Below the pieces are notes generated by a model. It searched no databases and was not told the origin of the DNA. It was given only the letters and a program-made list of their open reading frames with translations. Both the position numbers and the translations under genes were made by a program. 64,000 nt of DNA from Leptospira fainei serovar Hurstbridge str. BUT 6. Its GTDB lineage: Bacteria > Spirochaetota > Leptospiria > Leptospirales > Leptospiraceae. The stretch covers positions 930,001 to 994,000 of the forward strand of contig NZ_AKWZ02000010.1 in assembly GCF_000306235.2 (NCBI RefSeq), read 5' to 3'. Positions 38,592 through 47,657 of the stretch are shown in pieces (the first letter of the stretch is position 1; each line of letters begins with the position of its first letter).

Positions 38592-38976
38592 GCTCCTTGT
38601 ACTTTCCAAGCCTTACCTGAATCAGGCCAAGGAGTTCCTAAACTCCGAAACCTTTAGAGTTTATTTAGTAACTCTACCTTTGTTCGGAAACTGGCTAATC
38701 GGTTTTACATTTTACTCGAAGCAAGCGGAAGTGTTGCGTCATTCAAAACTTTCCTTTTTAAACACTCTGTATTTTATCGGATTCGTATTTCTATCCTGGG
38801 TTCTTTCTTGGATTCCTTGGGCAGGATCTTGGTTGGGAAATATTTCTCACTTAGCCGGTATCTGTGTCTACATCGGCCTTTCCGTTTTCTTGCTATACAA
38901 TTACTCCAAGGGAAAAAAACTGGTTCCGAAACTCCCGGCAGAGCATTTGGCTCTCTTGGAGCAAAAGCTTTTCTAG
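38545..38976 (+). CDS. DUF4870-like small membrane protein (second of pair)
   Basis: A 143-residue protein that mirrors its neighbour: soluble N-terminal helix, VTLPLFGNWLIGFTFYSK, AEVLRHSKLSFLNTLYFIGFVFL, then two more helices and a terminal KLVPKLPAEHL. Residue identity with the preceding protein is low but the pattern is the same, so it is likely an old tandem duplicate. Its start lies inside the upstream gene in another frame, implying translational coupling. The tRNA-Arg gene begins nine bases after its stop and may share the transcript. Confidence 0.7.
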   Translation: MKFERYSEKFAELKAKLLVLSKPYLNQAKEFLNSETFRVYLVTLPLFGNWLIGFTFYSKQAEVLRHSKLSFLNTLYFIGFVFLSWVLSWIPWAGSWLGNISHLAGICVYIGLSVFLLYNYSKGKKLVPKLPAEHLALLEQKLF

Positions 38977-38984
38977 CTGCATCC

Positions 38985-39061
38985 GCGCCCTTAGCTCAGA
39001 TGGATAGAGTATTTGACTACGGATCAAAGGGTCGGAGGTTCGAATCCTTCAGGGCGCGCCA
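38985..39061 (+). tRNA. tRNA-Arg (ACG)
   Basis: A tRNA of 74 bases plus encoded CCA (39059-39061). Acceptor stem GCGCCCT pairs with AGGGCGC (39051-39057), discriminator G. Anticodon stem TTTGA/TCAAA encloses the loop CTACGGA, anticodon ACG, which is read as ICG after deamination. T arm GGAGGTTCGAATCCTTC. Unlike the two serine tRNAs it carries its own CCA. Confidence 0.95.
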
Positions 39062-39293
39062 CTTTTTCCTTCCTTTGATCAGGAAAAAATCTTTCTGTTC
39101 AATTTCTTCTCGAACTCCCCTTTAAAAGTTTACCTGCTTAAATATCTGCGACCCCGTTATAGAACCCTAAACCTGAATAAGTGACATAATTACTGCAATA
39201 TTGATCTAAATTCTCCGTTTTTCTTTCGGTAAAACTTGACATCTATACTGAGTCTCAAAAACGATAGTATTAGTTAGGATCGAGATTCAATAG

Positions 39294-39473
39294 ATGGAAA
39301 AGTGTCATTGCGCCCAAGTTAAGTTTGAGGCAATCGTTCAAACGGCTATCTCCGAAAGAAAGGATTACCGCGACGTAGTTAAAGCCTGCGGAGCCGCAGA
39401 AACTTGCACTGCTTGTAAAGAATACCTGATCGCCTATTGCGAAGATAAGCTGCAACTTGCATCAGTTCAATAG
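39294..39473 (+). CDS. BFD-like [2Fe-2S]-binding protein
   Basis: A 59-residue protein. Cys4 and Cys6 (EKCHC) with Cys38 and Cys41 (ETCTAC) make the C-x-C ... C-x2-C set of the bacterioferritin-associated ferredoxin and NifU-middle domain fold; two further Cys (32, 49) are present. Helices fit the fold: VKFEAIVQTAISERKDYRDV. Such proteins bind one [2Fe-2S] cluster and pass electrons or regulate partners. A TTGACA box lies at 39236-39241 but no clear -10. The ribosome-binding site is weak. Its 3' end overlaps the WbuC-type cupin gene by 17 bases in another frame, so the two are coupled. Confidence 0.8.
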   Translation: MEKCHCAQVKFEAIVQTAISERKDYRDVVKACGAAETCTACKEYLIAYCEDKLQLASVQ

Positions 39474-39933
39474 ACAACTCATCAACGAGGAGCTATTCCA
39501 GAAACTCATTCACGACGCTTCCAATTCACCTCGAGGCAGAGTGAATCATAATTTTCACGACCTTTCCGAACCGTACCAACGCTTCCTAAACGTTCTCACG
39601 AGAGAAACCTACGTTCAAGTGCATCGACACAAAAATCCGCCTAAGCCCGAAACCTTTCTAGTCTTACGAGGAAGGCTAGGTTTCATTCTCTTTAATGATG
39701 ACGGCTCCATTCAGGAAAAGCACGTCTTGAATTCCGACGGCCCCGTTTTCGGCATAGACATTCAACCCGGCGTCTATCATTCGATCGTTTGCCTTTCCGA
39801 AAATTGTATCTGTTTTGAAGGAAAATCGGGACCGTACGATCCGGAAACGGATAAGGAATTTGCGACTTGGTCCCCATCGCCATCCGATCCCAAAAAAATT
39901 GAGTATTTAGAATTTCTCAGGAATCTATTTTAA
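39457..39933 (+). CDS. WbuC-type cupin protein
   Basis: A 158-residue cupin. WbuC family marks: ASNSPRGRVNHNFHDL, the run PYQRFLNVLTRETYVQVHRHKNPPKPETFLVLRG with metal-binding His residues, then GVYHSIVCLSENCICFEGK. WbuC genes occur in O-antigen and other clusters; function is not established. The start is probably TTG at 39457, inside the BFD-like gene, giving an N-terminus close to that of the family. The terminal FATWSPSPSDP matches the family's last strand and a short tail. Confidence 0.8.
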   Translation: MHQFNRQLINEELFQKLIHDASNSPRGRVNHNFHDLSEPYQRFLNVLTRETYVQVHRHKNPPKPETFLVLRGRLGFILFNDDGSIQEKHVLNSDGPVFGIDIQPGVYHSIVCLSENCICFEGKSGPYDPETDKEFATWSPSPSDPKKIEYLEFLRNLF

Positions 39934-40375
39934 AAACGCCCGAAGAAAAGTCCGGGCATAACCTGGCCGGAAAGAATTTAGTCTTTTTCAAACTAACGCC
40001 TTTCGTTCGAATCGAAGAGAATTTCGTACAATTCACGGATCTTTCTTAAATTCCGACCGGGAAGGGTCGGGAAAGGAATGATTCGAGTGTCGTTCTTCGC
40101 CGTACTATTATTTTTTTTATCTTCCGGTTCCAACGTATTATGTCCGTTAAACCGGGGGAGATTTTCTCTCTCCATGTTTTATAGAGTCGGAAAATCAAGG
40201 TCCCAAATTCAGTGCGAGCCGCGAGATTTTTCCCGCATCGAATCGGAAAAAGCGATTTGAAATTTACTAAAACTGTTGCCATAGTATTTTCCTGGGCAAA
40301 CATGCGAAAGGTTCGGGTGGAAGCGATGCTGAAAACCGAAGCCCGCTTCTATTCCCGTTGATGGAAAGGAAAGTT
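39934..40375. other. intergenic stretch without convincing gene
   Basis: About 440 bases between the WbuC gene and the next small gene. A short stem GCCCG/CGGGC (39938-39957) follows the WbuC stop but lacks a T run. Three short frames exist, one (40078-40260, plus strand) with a signal-peptide-like start but a ribosome-binding site directly touching the ATG. None is convincing. Confidence 0.5.
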
Positions 40376-40657
40376 ATGCCTGAGTTCGATCAAATTGATC
40401 TGATGAACTACGCCGTTTACGGCAACGAACACGACCCTGAATGGGCTGAGATTCGAAATTATATTCGCTCCAATGCCGGAGCTCAGAAGGAGTATGAGGA
40501 GATGAAGAGAAATCTCGCCTCAATACAACCTCGGAGAAAGCATCGGGAGTCAGGAAGACCTCAGTTAGGGGAAAATAAACAAAACGACTCTCAATCCGGC
40601 ATTCAAAATCCGAATGATTCGGACAAGAAATGGTGGAGCGTATTTTTGGGAGACTAG
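40376..40657 (+). CDS. small hypothetical protein
   Basis: A 93-residue hydrophilic protein. The first 50 residues (DLMNYAVYGNEHDPEWAEIRNYIRS, then EYEEMKRNLA) look helical and vaguely like the start of an anti-sigma factor zinc-finger domain, but the Cys/His ligands are missing. The rest is Asn/Gln/Ser rich and likely disordered, ending WWSVFLGD. I start at 40376 because AAAGGAAAG stands just before that ATG. It precedes the acyltransferase gene by 24 bases and is probably co-transcribed. No function can be given. Confidence 0.65.
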   Translation: MPEFDQIDLMNYAVYGNEHDPEWAEIRNYIRSNAGAQKEYEEMKRNLASIQPRRKHRESGRPQLGENKQNDSQSGIQNPNDSDKKWWSVFLGD

Positions 40658-40681
40658 TCTTTCAAATAAGGAATCCGAAAA

Positions 40682-41392
40682 GTGGAAAAAGAGGCAAAAG
40701 CTTATCTTACAATTAGAAATTTCGTCGCACCGTTCATCGGGTTAGCGGTTAATATCACCGCTTACGGGACGGAAAACATTGTTTCTAATGGAAAGTTAAT
40801 TTTAGTCTGTAATCATCGCTCGGATATGGATCCGTTCATTCTTTCTTACACGTTCCCGAGGTTTATTTCTTGGGTCGCCGCCGAATACACTTTCAGAATA
40901 CCGATCTTTAAGGATCTCGCTAAGATAGCGGGGGGAATTCCTATGTCGGTCGATGGAAAAATTTCTCTCGCTTCCATTAAAATGATTCAACAGGTGTTTA
41001 AGCGAGGAGACGTTTTAGGAATTTTTCCGGAAGGTCATGATTATATGGTTCGGAATGATTTCAAGAAACCGATGATAGATTTTCATGAAGGTTTTGCGGC
41101 ATTCTCGATTCGTAATAAAGTCGATATCCTTCCTTGTGTGATCATACCGATAGAAGAAAGCTATTCCGATATACCGATTCCTCCGATTGTGCGTAGCTTT
41201 ATGGGCATGCCGAAAGACGTCTGCGAAATCAAGAAGCGTGCAATTTATAAGAAAGTTAAAGTAGTGTATGGAGAAAAAATCGACCATACTCCTTATCTTG
41301 CCGGGACGTTGGACGAGAATTTGAAACGATTATCCGACGAAGTCCGTAATAGAATGTTGATGTTGATGGAAGGCCAGTACGCGGAAGCCTAA
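40682..41392 (+). CDS. 1-acyl-glycerol-3-phosphate acyltransferase family protein
   Basis: A 236-residue PlsC-type acyltransferase. The HX4D motif is NHRSDMDPF (catalytic His and Asp), followed by [22 protein letters not shown], the FPEG motif in [11 protein letters not shown] and [12 protein letters not shown]. These enzymes acylate lysophosphatidic acid in phospholipid synthesis; other LPLAT acceptors are possible. GTG start with AAGGAATCC upstream. The 3' end overlaps dapF tail to tail by four bases. Confidence 0.9.
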   Translation: MEKEAKAYLTIRNFVAPFIGLAVNITAYGTENIVSNGKLILVCNHRSDMDPFILSYTFPRFISWVAAEYTFRIPIFKDLAKIAGGIPMSVDGKISLASIKMIQQVFKRGDVLGIFPEGHDYMVRNDFKKPMIDFHEGFAAFSIRNKVDILPCVIIPIEESYSDIPIPPIVRSFMGMPKDVCEIKKRAIYKKVKVVYGEKIDHTPYLAGTLDENLKRLSDEVRNRMLMLMEGQYAEA

Positions 41393-42237
41393 ATCTCGAC
41401 CGTTCCCGTAAATACTTCCTTTGCCGGCCCTGTCATCAGTACGTGCCCCGTTTCAAGCCATTGAATTCTGAGGCTTCCCCCTCTTAAGTCGATTCGGACG
41501 TCCTTTCCCGCTCTTCCTGTTAAATGAGCCGCAGTCATAACGGCGCAAGCTCCGGTCCCGCAAGCGAGAGTTTCTCCCGCGCCTCTTTCCCAAGTCCTTT
41601 GATATAAATGATCCTTTCCTCGGAGACTCACAAACTCGACGTTCACTTTTCTTGGAAAAAGTTCGGTTTTGTTTTCAATTAACGGGCCGATTTCTCTCAC
41701 AGGAAACGCATCCGGATCGTCGACAAAAATTACGCAATGTGGATTTCCCATGCTGACTGCTGTAAATTTTAAAGTTTGCCCGGCGATATCAAGATTTTGA
41801 TCGAGTATGGGATTCTCATTCTTCCACTTTATCGGAATTTGAGCCGGAGTAAGAATCGGCTTGCCCATATCGACGGAAACCAATTCCACTTTATTATTTT
41901 GATCAACCGTTAAATCGACTTCCAATAACCCGGCTCCGGTCTCAATAACAGGATTTTTTTTGGAAGTTAAACCGTGATCATATACGTATTTAGCCACGCA
42001 ACGTATTCCGTTTCCGCACATTTCGGACGAAGAACCGTCAGCGTTATACATATCCATCTGGAAATCGCCTTTTACCGAACTACGAATGAAAATAACGCCA
42101 TCGCCCCCGATCCCGAAATTTCGATCCGAGAGTTTTTGAATTTGCTCCGAGTTCAATAATAGTTTATTATAAGTGGCATCGATATAAATGTAATCATTTC
42201 CGATCCCTTCCATTTTTGTGAACTGAACTTTTGCCAA
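41389..42237 (-). CDS. dapF: diaminopimelate epimerase
   Basis: A 282-residue enzyme converting LL- to meso-diaminopimelate for lysine and peptidoglycan. It opens [15 protein letters not shown]; the two catalytic Cys are in [13 protein letters not shown] and [23 protein letters not shown] and [14 protein letters not shown] complete the set. Length is normal. It is monocistronic and divergent from the methyltransferase gene. All key residues present. Confidence 0.97.
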   Translation of the reverse strand: MAKVQFTKMEGIGNDYIYIDATYNKLLLNSEQIQKLSDRNFGIGGDGVIFIRSSVKGDFQMDMYNADGSSSEMCGNGIRCVAKYVYDHGLTSKKNPVIETGAGLLEVDLTVDQNNKVELVSVDMGKPILTPAQIPIKWKNENPILDQNLDIAGQTLKFTAVSMGNPHCVIFVDDPDAFPVREIGPLIENKTELFPRKVNVEFVSLRGKDHLYQRTWERGAGETLACGTGACAVMTAAHLTGRAGKDVRIDLRGGSLRIQWLETGHVLMTGPAKEVFTGTVEI

Positions 42238-42374
42238 GAAAAATGCCTCTCATAATATGTTCGATATATCCATGCTTGGTTTTGTTACTCGACAAGAAAA
42301 TCGAAAAAGCTAAAGTAGCCATGCGTTTTTCACTGAAATATAAGAGTTAAAACCGGACACTTACGCAAACTAAA

Positions 42375-43253
42375 ATGATACAGCCGATGAATCACGCTTG
42401 TTATCTGTGTGGAGATGAAAAACACGTTATTCTCTTTATCGAGAAAGGTATCCCCATTGTCCGTTGTTCGAATTGTGGACACGTATTTTCTACCTACAAA
42501 CAAGATGAGCACTATGAATCATATTGGGGAGAAGAGATCGGTTATGATCTAGGTTGGTGGGATTTGGCCCACCGGGAAATTTATAAAGACTTTATAAATA
42601 AATATTTGTTTCCGGCACAAGGGAGAATTTTAGATGTCGGGTGCGGCCTAGGCTTCTTTATTAAAGCGGTCAATGCAAATAGATCCGGATGGGAAACCGT
42701 CGGTTATGATATTTCGGAAAAGGCGATCGAGTATGCGAAAAATAGGAACAATTTAAAGGACGTTCATTCCGGTATCGTTCAACTTAGCAATCTCCCGGAA
42801 GCAAGTTTCGATATTATTACCCTTTGGGACGTGATAGAACATATTCCTAAGCCTCAAAGTCTGATCCAGTATTTATATAAATTATTAAAGCCGAACGGAT
42901 TCCTGTTTTTGCAAACGCCCAATTTCCCCGTTCAGCTATTTAAAGCCGAACTGAAAGTTCTTTTTTTCGGAATGCAACCCGACAACCATTACCTTGAGGT
43001 GAAAGACCATATAAATAATTACTCGGAAAGAACCTTGAAATTACTCGCCAATCAATGCAGGTTCTCCTCCATAGAGTTTACGATGCTGAAACCGATAGCG
43101 TCAATATCGGGGCTTACGTCCAAGATGGGTGCGCCGCTAAAGAAAATGTTTTATTTTTTTACGCTTTTGATTTGGCATATAACGTTTCGAAAAGTGAATA
43201 TAAACCTCACTTTATTTGCGCTACTCCGGAAAAATAAGCGATTCATTGAGTAA
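42375..43253 (+). CDS. class I SAM-dependent methyltransferase with N-terminal zinc ribbon
   Basis: A 292-residue protein. Residues 8-35 hold two CxxC pairs (CYLCGDE, RCSNCGHVF), a zinc ribbon. The Rossmann domain has ILDVGCGLGFFIKAVN for SAM, VGYDISEKAIEYAKNR, then SFDIITLWDVIEHIP and LYKLLKPNGFLFLQTPN. This architecture is common among methyltransferases acting on sugars or lipids of surface polysaccharides. The last 50 residues include a hydrophobic segment (about 255-275), so membrane contact is possible. The 3' end overlaps the HAD gene on the other strand by 11 bases. Confidence 0.87.
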   Translation: MIQPMNHACYLCGDEKHVILFIEKGIPIVRCSNCGHVFSTYKQDEHYESYWGEEIGYDLGWWDLAHREIYKDFINKYLFPAQGRILDVGCGLGFFIKAVNANRSGWETVGYDISEKAIEYAKNRNNLKDVHSGIVQLSNLPEASFDIITLWDVIEHIPKPQSLIQYLYKLLKPNGFLFLQTPNFPVQLFKAELKVLFFGMQPDNHYLEVKDHINNYSERTLKLLANQCRFSSIEFTMLKPIASISGLTSKMGAPLKKMFYFFTLLIWHITFRKVNINLTLFALLRKNKRFIE

Positions 43254-44010
43254 CGACGCGGCCGCCATCAAGACTTAATATAAAATTCAATCCCGCTTCC
43301 AGGCTAGGAGATTCCCAATAATCTCCTAGTCTATGAATCTTTTTCTCTATTATGATATGTCCGGCTTTTTTGTTTTGTAGAATTGAATGTACATAGATTG
43401 CATTTATTCCGAACATAAGCGCCCCCTCGATATCTCCCTCAAACGAATCGCCGATCATGTATGTAGCTTGATCTTTTCCGGAATCGAATTCCATAGCTTT
43501 TTCGAAAATGATACGAGCTGGCTTTTCAGCTCCCGCTTCTTGAGAAGTCATAAGTTTGTACGGAAACGGTTTGGGAAATAGAACCGTTAATTTTAGGAGC
43601 TGCGTTCTCAAATTTTCATTCGTTAGAAGAACTATATCTCGATTTTCCGCAATATCAATCAAGAGGCGGAGAATTCTATCAAAGTCTTTCTTATGCTTGC
43701 GCTTCCACTCTTTGATTCCGTTCAGAAAATATCGAAAGTATGCGGCTTCCAATTTAAGCACCCATCCTGGGTCAGTCCGCCCGAAAAGCGATTCGGACAT
43801 TTTCTTAAAATAGAGTATTCTTAGCTGGTTAGTCGGACTCTTGGGCAAATCTCGCTTCGTTTCGGAACGTGCATTATTATAGAATTGTCGAAATTGATTA
43901 GAATTCTTAAACCCGAATTCTCGCGCGCTCTTCTCCAATTGTTTAATTGTCGCTTCATAAATCGCAACAGAATCAAAAAGAGTATTATCCAAATCCAGGA
44001 GAAGTGCCAT
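43243..44010 (-). CDS. HAD family hydrolase
   Basis: A 255-residue HAD phosphatase. Motif I LLLDLDNTLFDS, motif II LLTNEN, motif III Lys in AEKPARIIF and motif IV MIGDSFEGDIEGA are all in order, with a helical cap between I and II. The C-terminal part is longer than average. Substrate unknown; small phosphosugars or nucleotides are typical. I start at 44010, where the protein begins MALLLDLDN and AGAGG lies 13 bases upstream; the longer start at 44061 adds 17 residues without family support. Confidence 0.87.
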   Translation of the reverse strand: MALLLDLDNTLFDSVAIYEATIKQLEKSAREFGFKNSNQFRQFYNNARSETKRDLPKSPTNQLRILYFKKMSESLFGRTDPGWVLKLEAAYFRYFLNGIKEWKRKHKKDFDRILRLLIDIAENRDIVLLTNENLRTQLLKLTVLFPKPFPYKLMTSQEAGAEKPARIIFEKAMEFDSGKDQATYMIGDSFEGDIEGALMFGINAIYVHSILQNKKAGHIIIEKKIHRLGDYWESPSLEAGLNFILSLDGGRVVTQ

Positions 44011-44114
44011 ACGGGAAATTTTTCCTCTTAATGCCAAATGCCAAGGAGAATATGAAAACATTCTTTCTTTTCCTTGCGCCGACGGTCCGTTGAAATAAGA
44101 TACGATTGCTCGGT

Positions 44115-45725
44115 ATGAATAACGATCTTTTTTCTAGAAAAGTATTCCTTTCAACGCTTGTTGCCTGCGCTAGTTTTCTCGGACTCGCAGGAATTCTTAA
44201 GTTTCGCAAAAAACCGATTCAAGGCTCCATTTTAGGACCGGATAAAAATCTAGGTCATAAACTTCGCGATTCATCCACCGTTACGAGTTCAAAGAGCGAT
44301 TCAATTAAAACCAAAGTATTGATTGCGGGCGGAGGAATATCCGGCCTTGCTGTTGGATATTATCTAAAAAAAATAGGGTTCGAGGATTTTCTCATTCTAG
44401 ATCTAGAAAAGGAAGCGGGGGGAAATTCTCGTTATGAAGAACGTTCCGGATTCAAATTTCCTTGGGGCGCTCATTACCTTCCTCAACCGGGTAAGGAAGC
44501 CGTGCTAGTTCGAAAATTTTTGGAGGAGATCGGGCTCGTAATCGGAAAAGATTCCGACGGTGATCCGATTTATTCCGAAACTTCGCTCTGTTTCGATCCG
44601 GATGAACGCCTTTTCTATCAAGGCAGATGGCAGGCAGGACTTTTTCCGCGACGAACCGGCGAACCCGACGAACAAGAATATAAATTTAAACGTCTACTTA
44701 CTTTTTGGAAGAACCGAATCGGACGCGATGGAAGAAAACCGTTCACGATTCCGATCGACTTATCTTCTAGAGATCCTGTATTCTTAAAATTAGATACTAT
44801 TCCCTTTGCAGCGTATCTAAAATCGGAAGGTATTCATTCTCCGGAAATTCTTTGGTATGCGGACTACTGTGTAAGAGACGATTACGGGGGAAATTCGGAA
44901 AGCATCTCTGCTTGGGCAGGCCTTCATTATTTTTGTTCGCGTCCCCATGACGAGGGAGAATTTCCGAGCGTCCTAACTTGGCCGGAGGGAAACGGATTCC
45001 TGATGGAAAAATTAAGATCTAAGTCAAAGGATCAAATTCGAACTTCTCAATTAGTCCAAAGGATCGGAAAATCGTCGAAAAAATGGGAGACCATCGTTTA
45101 CGATAATCTCTCTCAAACGACTACGAATTACACATCCGATCAGGTCGTTTATGCACTTCCTTCCTTTACGCGAAAATATATCTTAGGAGAACGAGATTCT
45201 TTCCTGAACGAATTACAATATTCTCCTTGGTTAGTCGCGAATCTCTTCGTTGAAGAAGTCCCGGAAGGGAAAGGTCATCCCCCTGCATGGGAGAATGTTA
45301 TTTATCGAGGCTCCGGACTCGGATACGTAGTATCCACTCATCAAGACCTTAGAGCCCAAAGACCTCAGTCCGTGCTTACATATTATCAAGCGTTCGGAGG
45401 AAAAGATACTTTCGCATCTCGTCGACTCATGTTCGAAAGAACGTGGAAAGATTGGAAAGATCAAATCCTGCTGGATTTGAAAAAGCCGCACCCGAATATA
45501 GAATCACTCGTCTCGAAATTGGATATTATGACGCACGCTCACGCAATGATTCGCCCAATTCCCGGATTTCTCTGGAGTGGTATTCGGGAAAAATTAGCAA
45601 CCTCGCAAGATGGATTGCATTTTGCGCACTCTGATCTAAGCGGTCTTTCAATCTTTGAAGAGGCATTGTTTCGCGGGCACGAAGCGTTCAAAAAAGTTAA
45701 GCTCCGCCTAGGTAAGGAAAGTTGA
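44115..45725 (+). CDS. FAD-dependent oxidoreductase, membrane-associated
   Basis: A 536-residue flavoprotein of the amine-oxidase/phytoene-desaturase type. The N-terminus has a hydrophobic stretch (about 8-28) with LVACAS, which could be an anchor or a poor lipobox. The dinucleotide fold starts VLIAGGGISGLAVGYYLKK, with LDLEKEAGGNSRY and GAHYLPQPG. The C-terminal cofactor motif is weakly GLSIFEEALFRGHEA. Substrate cannot be named. Its stop overlaps the start of the next membrane protein (TTGA), so the two form a coupled pair. The start at 44115 is preferred; TTG at 44106 is possible. Confidence 0.82.
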   Translation: MNNDLFSRKVFLSTLVACASFLGLAGILKFRKKPIQGSILGPDKNLGHKLRDSSTVTSSKSDSIKTKVLIAGGGISGLAVGYYLKKIGFEDFLILDLEKEAGGNSRYEERSGFKFPWGAHYLPQPGKEAVLVRKFLEEIGLVIGKDSDGDPIYSETSLCFDPDERLFYQGRWQAGLFPRRTGEPDEQEYKFKRLLTFWKNRIGRDGRKPFTIPIDLSSRDPVFLKLDTIPFAAYLKSEGIHSPEILWYADYCVRDDYGGNSESISAWAGLHYFCSRPHDEGEFPSVLTWPEGNGFLMEKLRSKSKDQIRTSQLVQRIGKSSKKWETIVYDNLSQTTTNYTSDQVVYALPSFTRKYILGERDSFLNELQYSPWLVANLFVEEVPEGKGHPPAWENVIYRGSGLGYVVSTHQDLRAQRPQSVLTYYQAFGGKDTFASRRLMFERTWKDWKDQILLDLKKPHPNIESLVSKLDIMTHAHAMIRPIPGFLWSGIREKLATSQDGLHFAHSDLSGLSIFEEALFRGHEAFKKVKLRLGKES

Positions 45726-46867
45726 AAGCCGACTCGAAAACTCCTAATTCATGGATCTTCTCAGCAAGATTAGATCTTCTTTGGATTATCGGTCCCGGAA
45801 TTTTAGCGGTACTTATAGCGATTCTTGCCGATTGGACTGGATCGCCTTTGGCAGTATTAAGCTCGGGATCTTCACGGACCGACGGCCAGGCCCTTCCACC
45901 TTGGTTATGGTTAATTTTAATTCCCGGGCTCGATGTTTCCCACGTCTATTCCACGCTATTTAGAGCTTATTTCGACCGTCAACAATGGCAAGAACGAAGG
46001 TTTCTTCTGTCAATGACACCTTTGTTTTGCTTTCTTTTAGCTTTAACTATCTACTCGTTTGGAAAACTGATTTTTTGGAGAGCTATGGCTTACTTGGCGG
46101 TATTCCATTTCATTAGGCAGCAATATGGATTTCTAGCTTTGTATTCCCGCAAAGAACCCTTTTCCTGCAAGGTGTTTCCCTTTAGTTGGGATAAATTCAC
46201 TTTATATGCGATCACGCTACTTCCCATCCTATATTGGCACGTCGCTCCTAACGGACGTAACTTCGAATGGTTTATGGAAGGGGATTTTTATTCCGTCCCA
46301 AATTCAATGTTGGCGCATACAATTCTTTATTTGTATTGGTCTTGGATCGCCGTCTATTCATTATCTTTGATTTATACTTTCTTAAAAACTCGAAGTATTT
46401 CCTGGCCCAAGAATCTATTTTTGCTTAACACCGGGTTAGTTTGGTACGTAGGCATCATTGCCTTAAATGACGATTTGAGTTTTACAATTACGAACGTAGT
46501 TAATCACGGAATTCCGTACATGGCCTTGGTGTTCCTGTACGGAAAATACCGGAGAAAGAATTTCTCATCTTTCTTTTATAAGGCTTTCGCAAATACCGCG
46601 ACCGGAATTATCGTTTTCGCCGCTACCCTTCTGCTATTCGCATATTCCGAAGAGTGGCTTTGGGATACTTTTGTTTGGAAAGATCATTCTGAAATTTTTG
46701 GAAACGCCTCGTTGATAAAAAAAGGGCTTGGAAAAGGCTTTGAAGTTATCTTGGTCCCTTTATTCTTTCTCCCGCAATTCACCCATTATGTGCTGGATGG
46801 ATTTCTTTGGAAGGTAAGCGATAAGAATCGAGAACTCCGGGAGTTTTTCGGAATTTCAATAATATAG
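45722..46867 (+). CDS. polytopic membrane protein with conserved-looking histidines
   Basis: A 381-residue protein with eight to ten membrane helices. His residues sit at helix ends or loops: DVSHVYSTLFRAYF, FHFIRQQYGF, NHGIPYM and FTHYVLDGFLWKV near the end, the last before a short cytosolic tail. Such spaced His motifs occur in membrane di-iron oxygenases, but I cannot match a known His-box set. The TTG start overlaps the preceding FAD oxidoreductase stop, suggesting a two-protein membrane redox system. I recognise no named family. Confidence 0.75.
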   Translation: MKADSKTPNSWIFSARLDLLWIIGPGILAVLIAILADWTGSPLAVLSSGSSRTDGQALPPWLWLILIPGLDVSHVYSTLFRAYFDRQQWQERRFLLSMTPLFCFLLALTIYSFGKLIFWRAMAYLAVFHFIRQQYGFLALYSRKEPFSCKVFPFSWDKFTLYAITLLPILYWHVAPNGRNFEWFMEGDFYSVPNSMLAHTILYLYWSWIAVYSLSLIYTFLKTRSISWPKNLFLLNTGLVWYVGIIALNDDLSFTITNVVNHGIPYMALVFLYGKYRRKNFSSFFYKAFANTATGIIVFAATLLLFAYSEEWLWDTFVWKDHSEIFGNASLIKKGLGKGFEVILVPLFFLPQFTHYVLDGFLWKVSDKNRELREFFGISII

Positions 46868-47193
46868 CGAAGAAGGGATAGATAGTAACATTCATTACCT
46901 GTGAAGCTCACCGACGTAAGATCGTTAAGTCTCGAGCTTTTTTCCCGAATTCGCTTGTAAGTCGGTCTCACGTACAAACGATGAAACGCGGTTTGTTACA
47001 ACCTCTCAAATCTTATCCAGGAATAAAATCTTTCTCTTATGCACAAAATTATGAATCCGGGATGGTCCCGAATTAGATCGGTCTTTATTTATTAAAAAAC
47101 CGATAAATTCAAGGATATTTGTACCGGTTCCTCCAAACCTCGAACGCTCGAAAGGGGGGTTTGAAAAACCAGAGTAAACTTGCGGTTTTCCGA
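46868..47193. other. intergenic stretch before the VOC gene
   Basis: I see no gene here on either strand. It holds a perfect 5-bp hairpin CGGGA-TGG-TCCCG (47058-47070) followed by a second inverted repeat ATCGGT (47077-47082) with ACCGAT (47099-47104), separated by AT-rich sequence. A terminator for the membrane protein or a regulator site are possible. The rest is unremarkable. Confidence 0.4.
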
Positions 47194-47221
47194 TAGACAA
47201 GCTCGGTTTTCCCCCCATAAT
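47194..47221 (+). promoter_or_regulatory. sigma-70-type promoter of VOC gene
   Basis: TAGACA (47194-47199), a 16-base spacer and CATAAT (47216-47221), five of six matches in each box. The predicted leader is about 24 bases and contains AGGGAT before the ATG at 47252. Confidence 0.45.
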
Positions 47222-47251
47222 GACTAAAAAAGAAAATAGGGATCCGCACCC

Positions 47252-47623
47252 ATGATCATCGTAGAAGGAATCGACTATATCGTAATACCCACTGGAGACA
47301 TCGATAACTCCGTGAAGTTCTATTCCGAGTTGTTCGATTTTGAAACCATCGAAGAACGGACCGGAGAATTTGCTATCATCGGTTTGGATTCGGTGAATAT
47401 CAAATTGCTTCATACCAATGGTACCAAGGGCGCTTTGAGCGAAGCCAAATCTCCCGTTTTGAGTTTTGTTTTGGATGTGGATGATTTTACGGAAGCAATC
47501 GTAGAACTCGAATCCAAATCCGTCCAAATCGTAAGGGGACCGGAAGCAAGAGACGGCGGTGAGTTCCTCCATTTCCTAGACCCTTCCGGTAATATTTTAG
47601 AAATTAATTACAAAGAAAGCTGA
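47252..47623 (+). CDS. VOC (glyoxalase-fold) family protein
   Basis: A 123-residue single-domain VOC protein: GIDYIVIPTGDIDNSVKFYSELFDF opens the first beta-alpha-beta unit and FLHFLDPSGNILEINY the last strand with the usual His and Glu metal ligands. It probably dimerises. Glyoxalase, dioxygenase or resistance functions are all possible and nothing decides. It has its own promoter (47194-47221) and terminator (47658-47688), so it is transcribed alone. Confidence 0.88.
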   Translation: MIIVEGIDYIVIPTGDIDNSVKFYSELFDFETIEERTGEFAIIGLDSVNIKLLHTNGTKGALSEAKSPVLSFVLDVDDFTEAIVELESKSVQIVRGPEARDGGEFLHFLDPSGNILEINYKES

Positions 47624-47657
47624 TCGTTTAGCTTCCCGGATTCAACGAATCTGTTAC

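Noticed and set aside
39938..39957. Stem GCCCG/CGGGC after the WbuC gene as terminator
   Set aside because: Only five base pairs, a ten-base loop and no T run.
40078..40260. 60-codon plus-strand frame with a signal-peptide-like start
   Set aside because: The purine-rich site touches the ATG with no spacing, the mature part has no pattern, and overlapping minus-strand frames are equally long.
47006..47572. Long minus-strand frame (188 codons) across the VOC gene
   Set aside because: It is the antisense shadow of a clear VOC gene with its own promoter and terminator; composition is Phe/Gly/Ser rich without domains.
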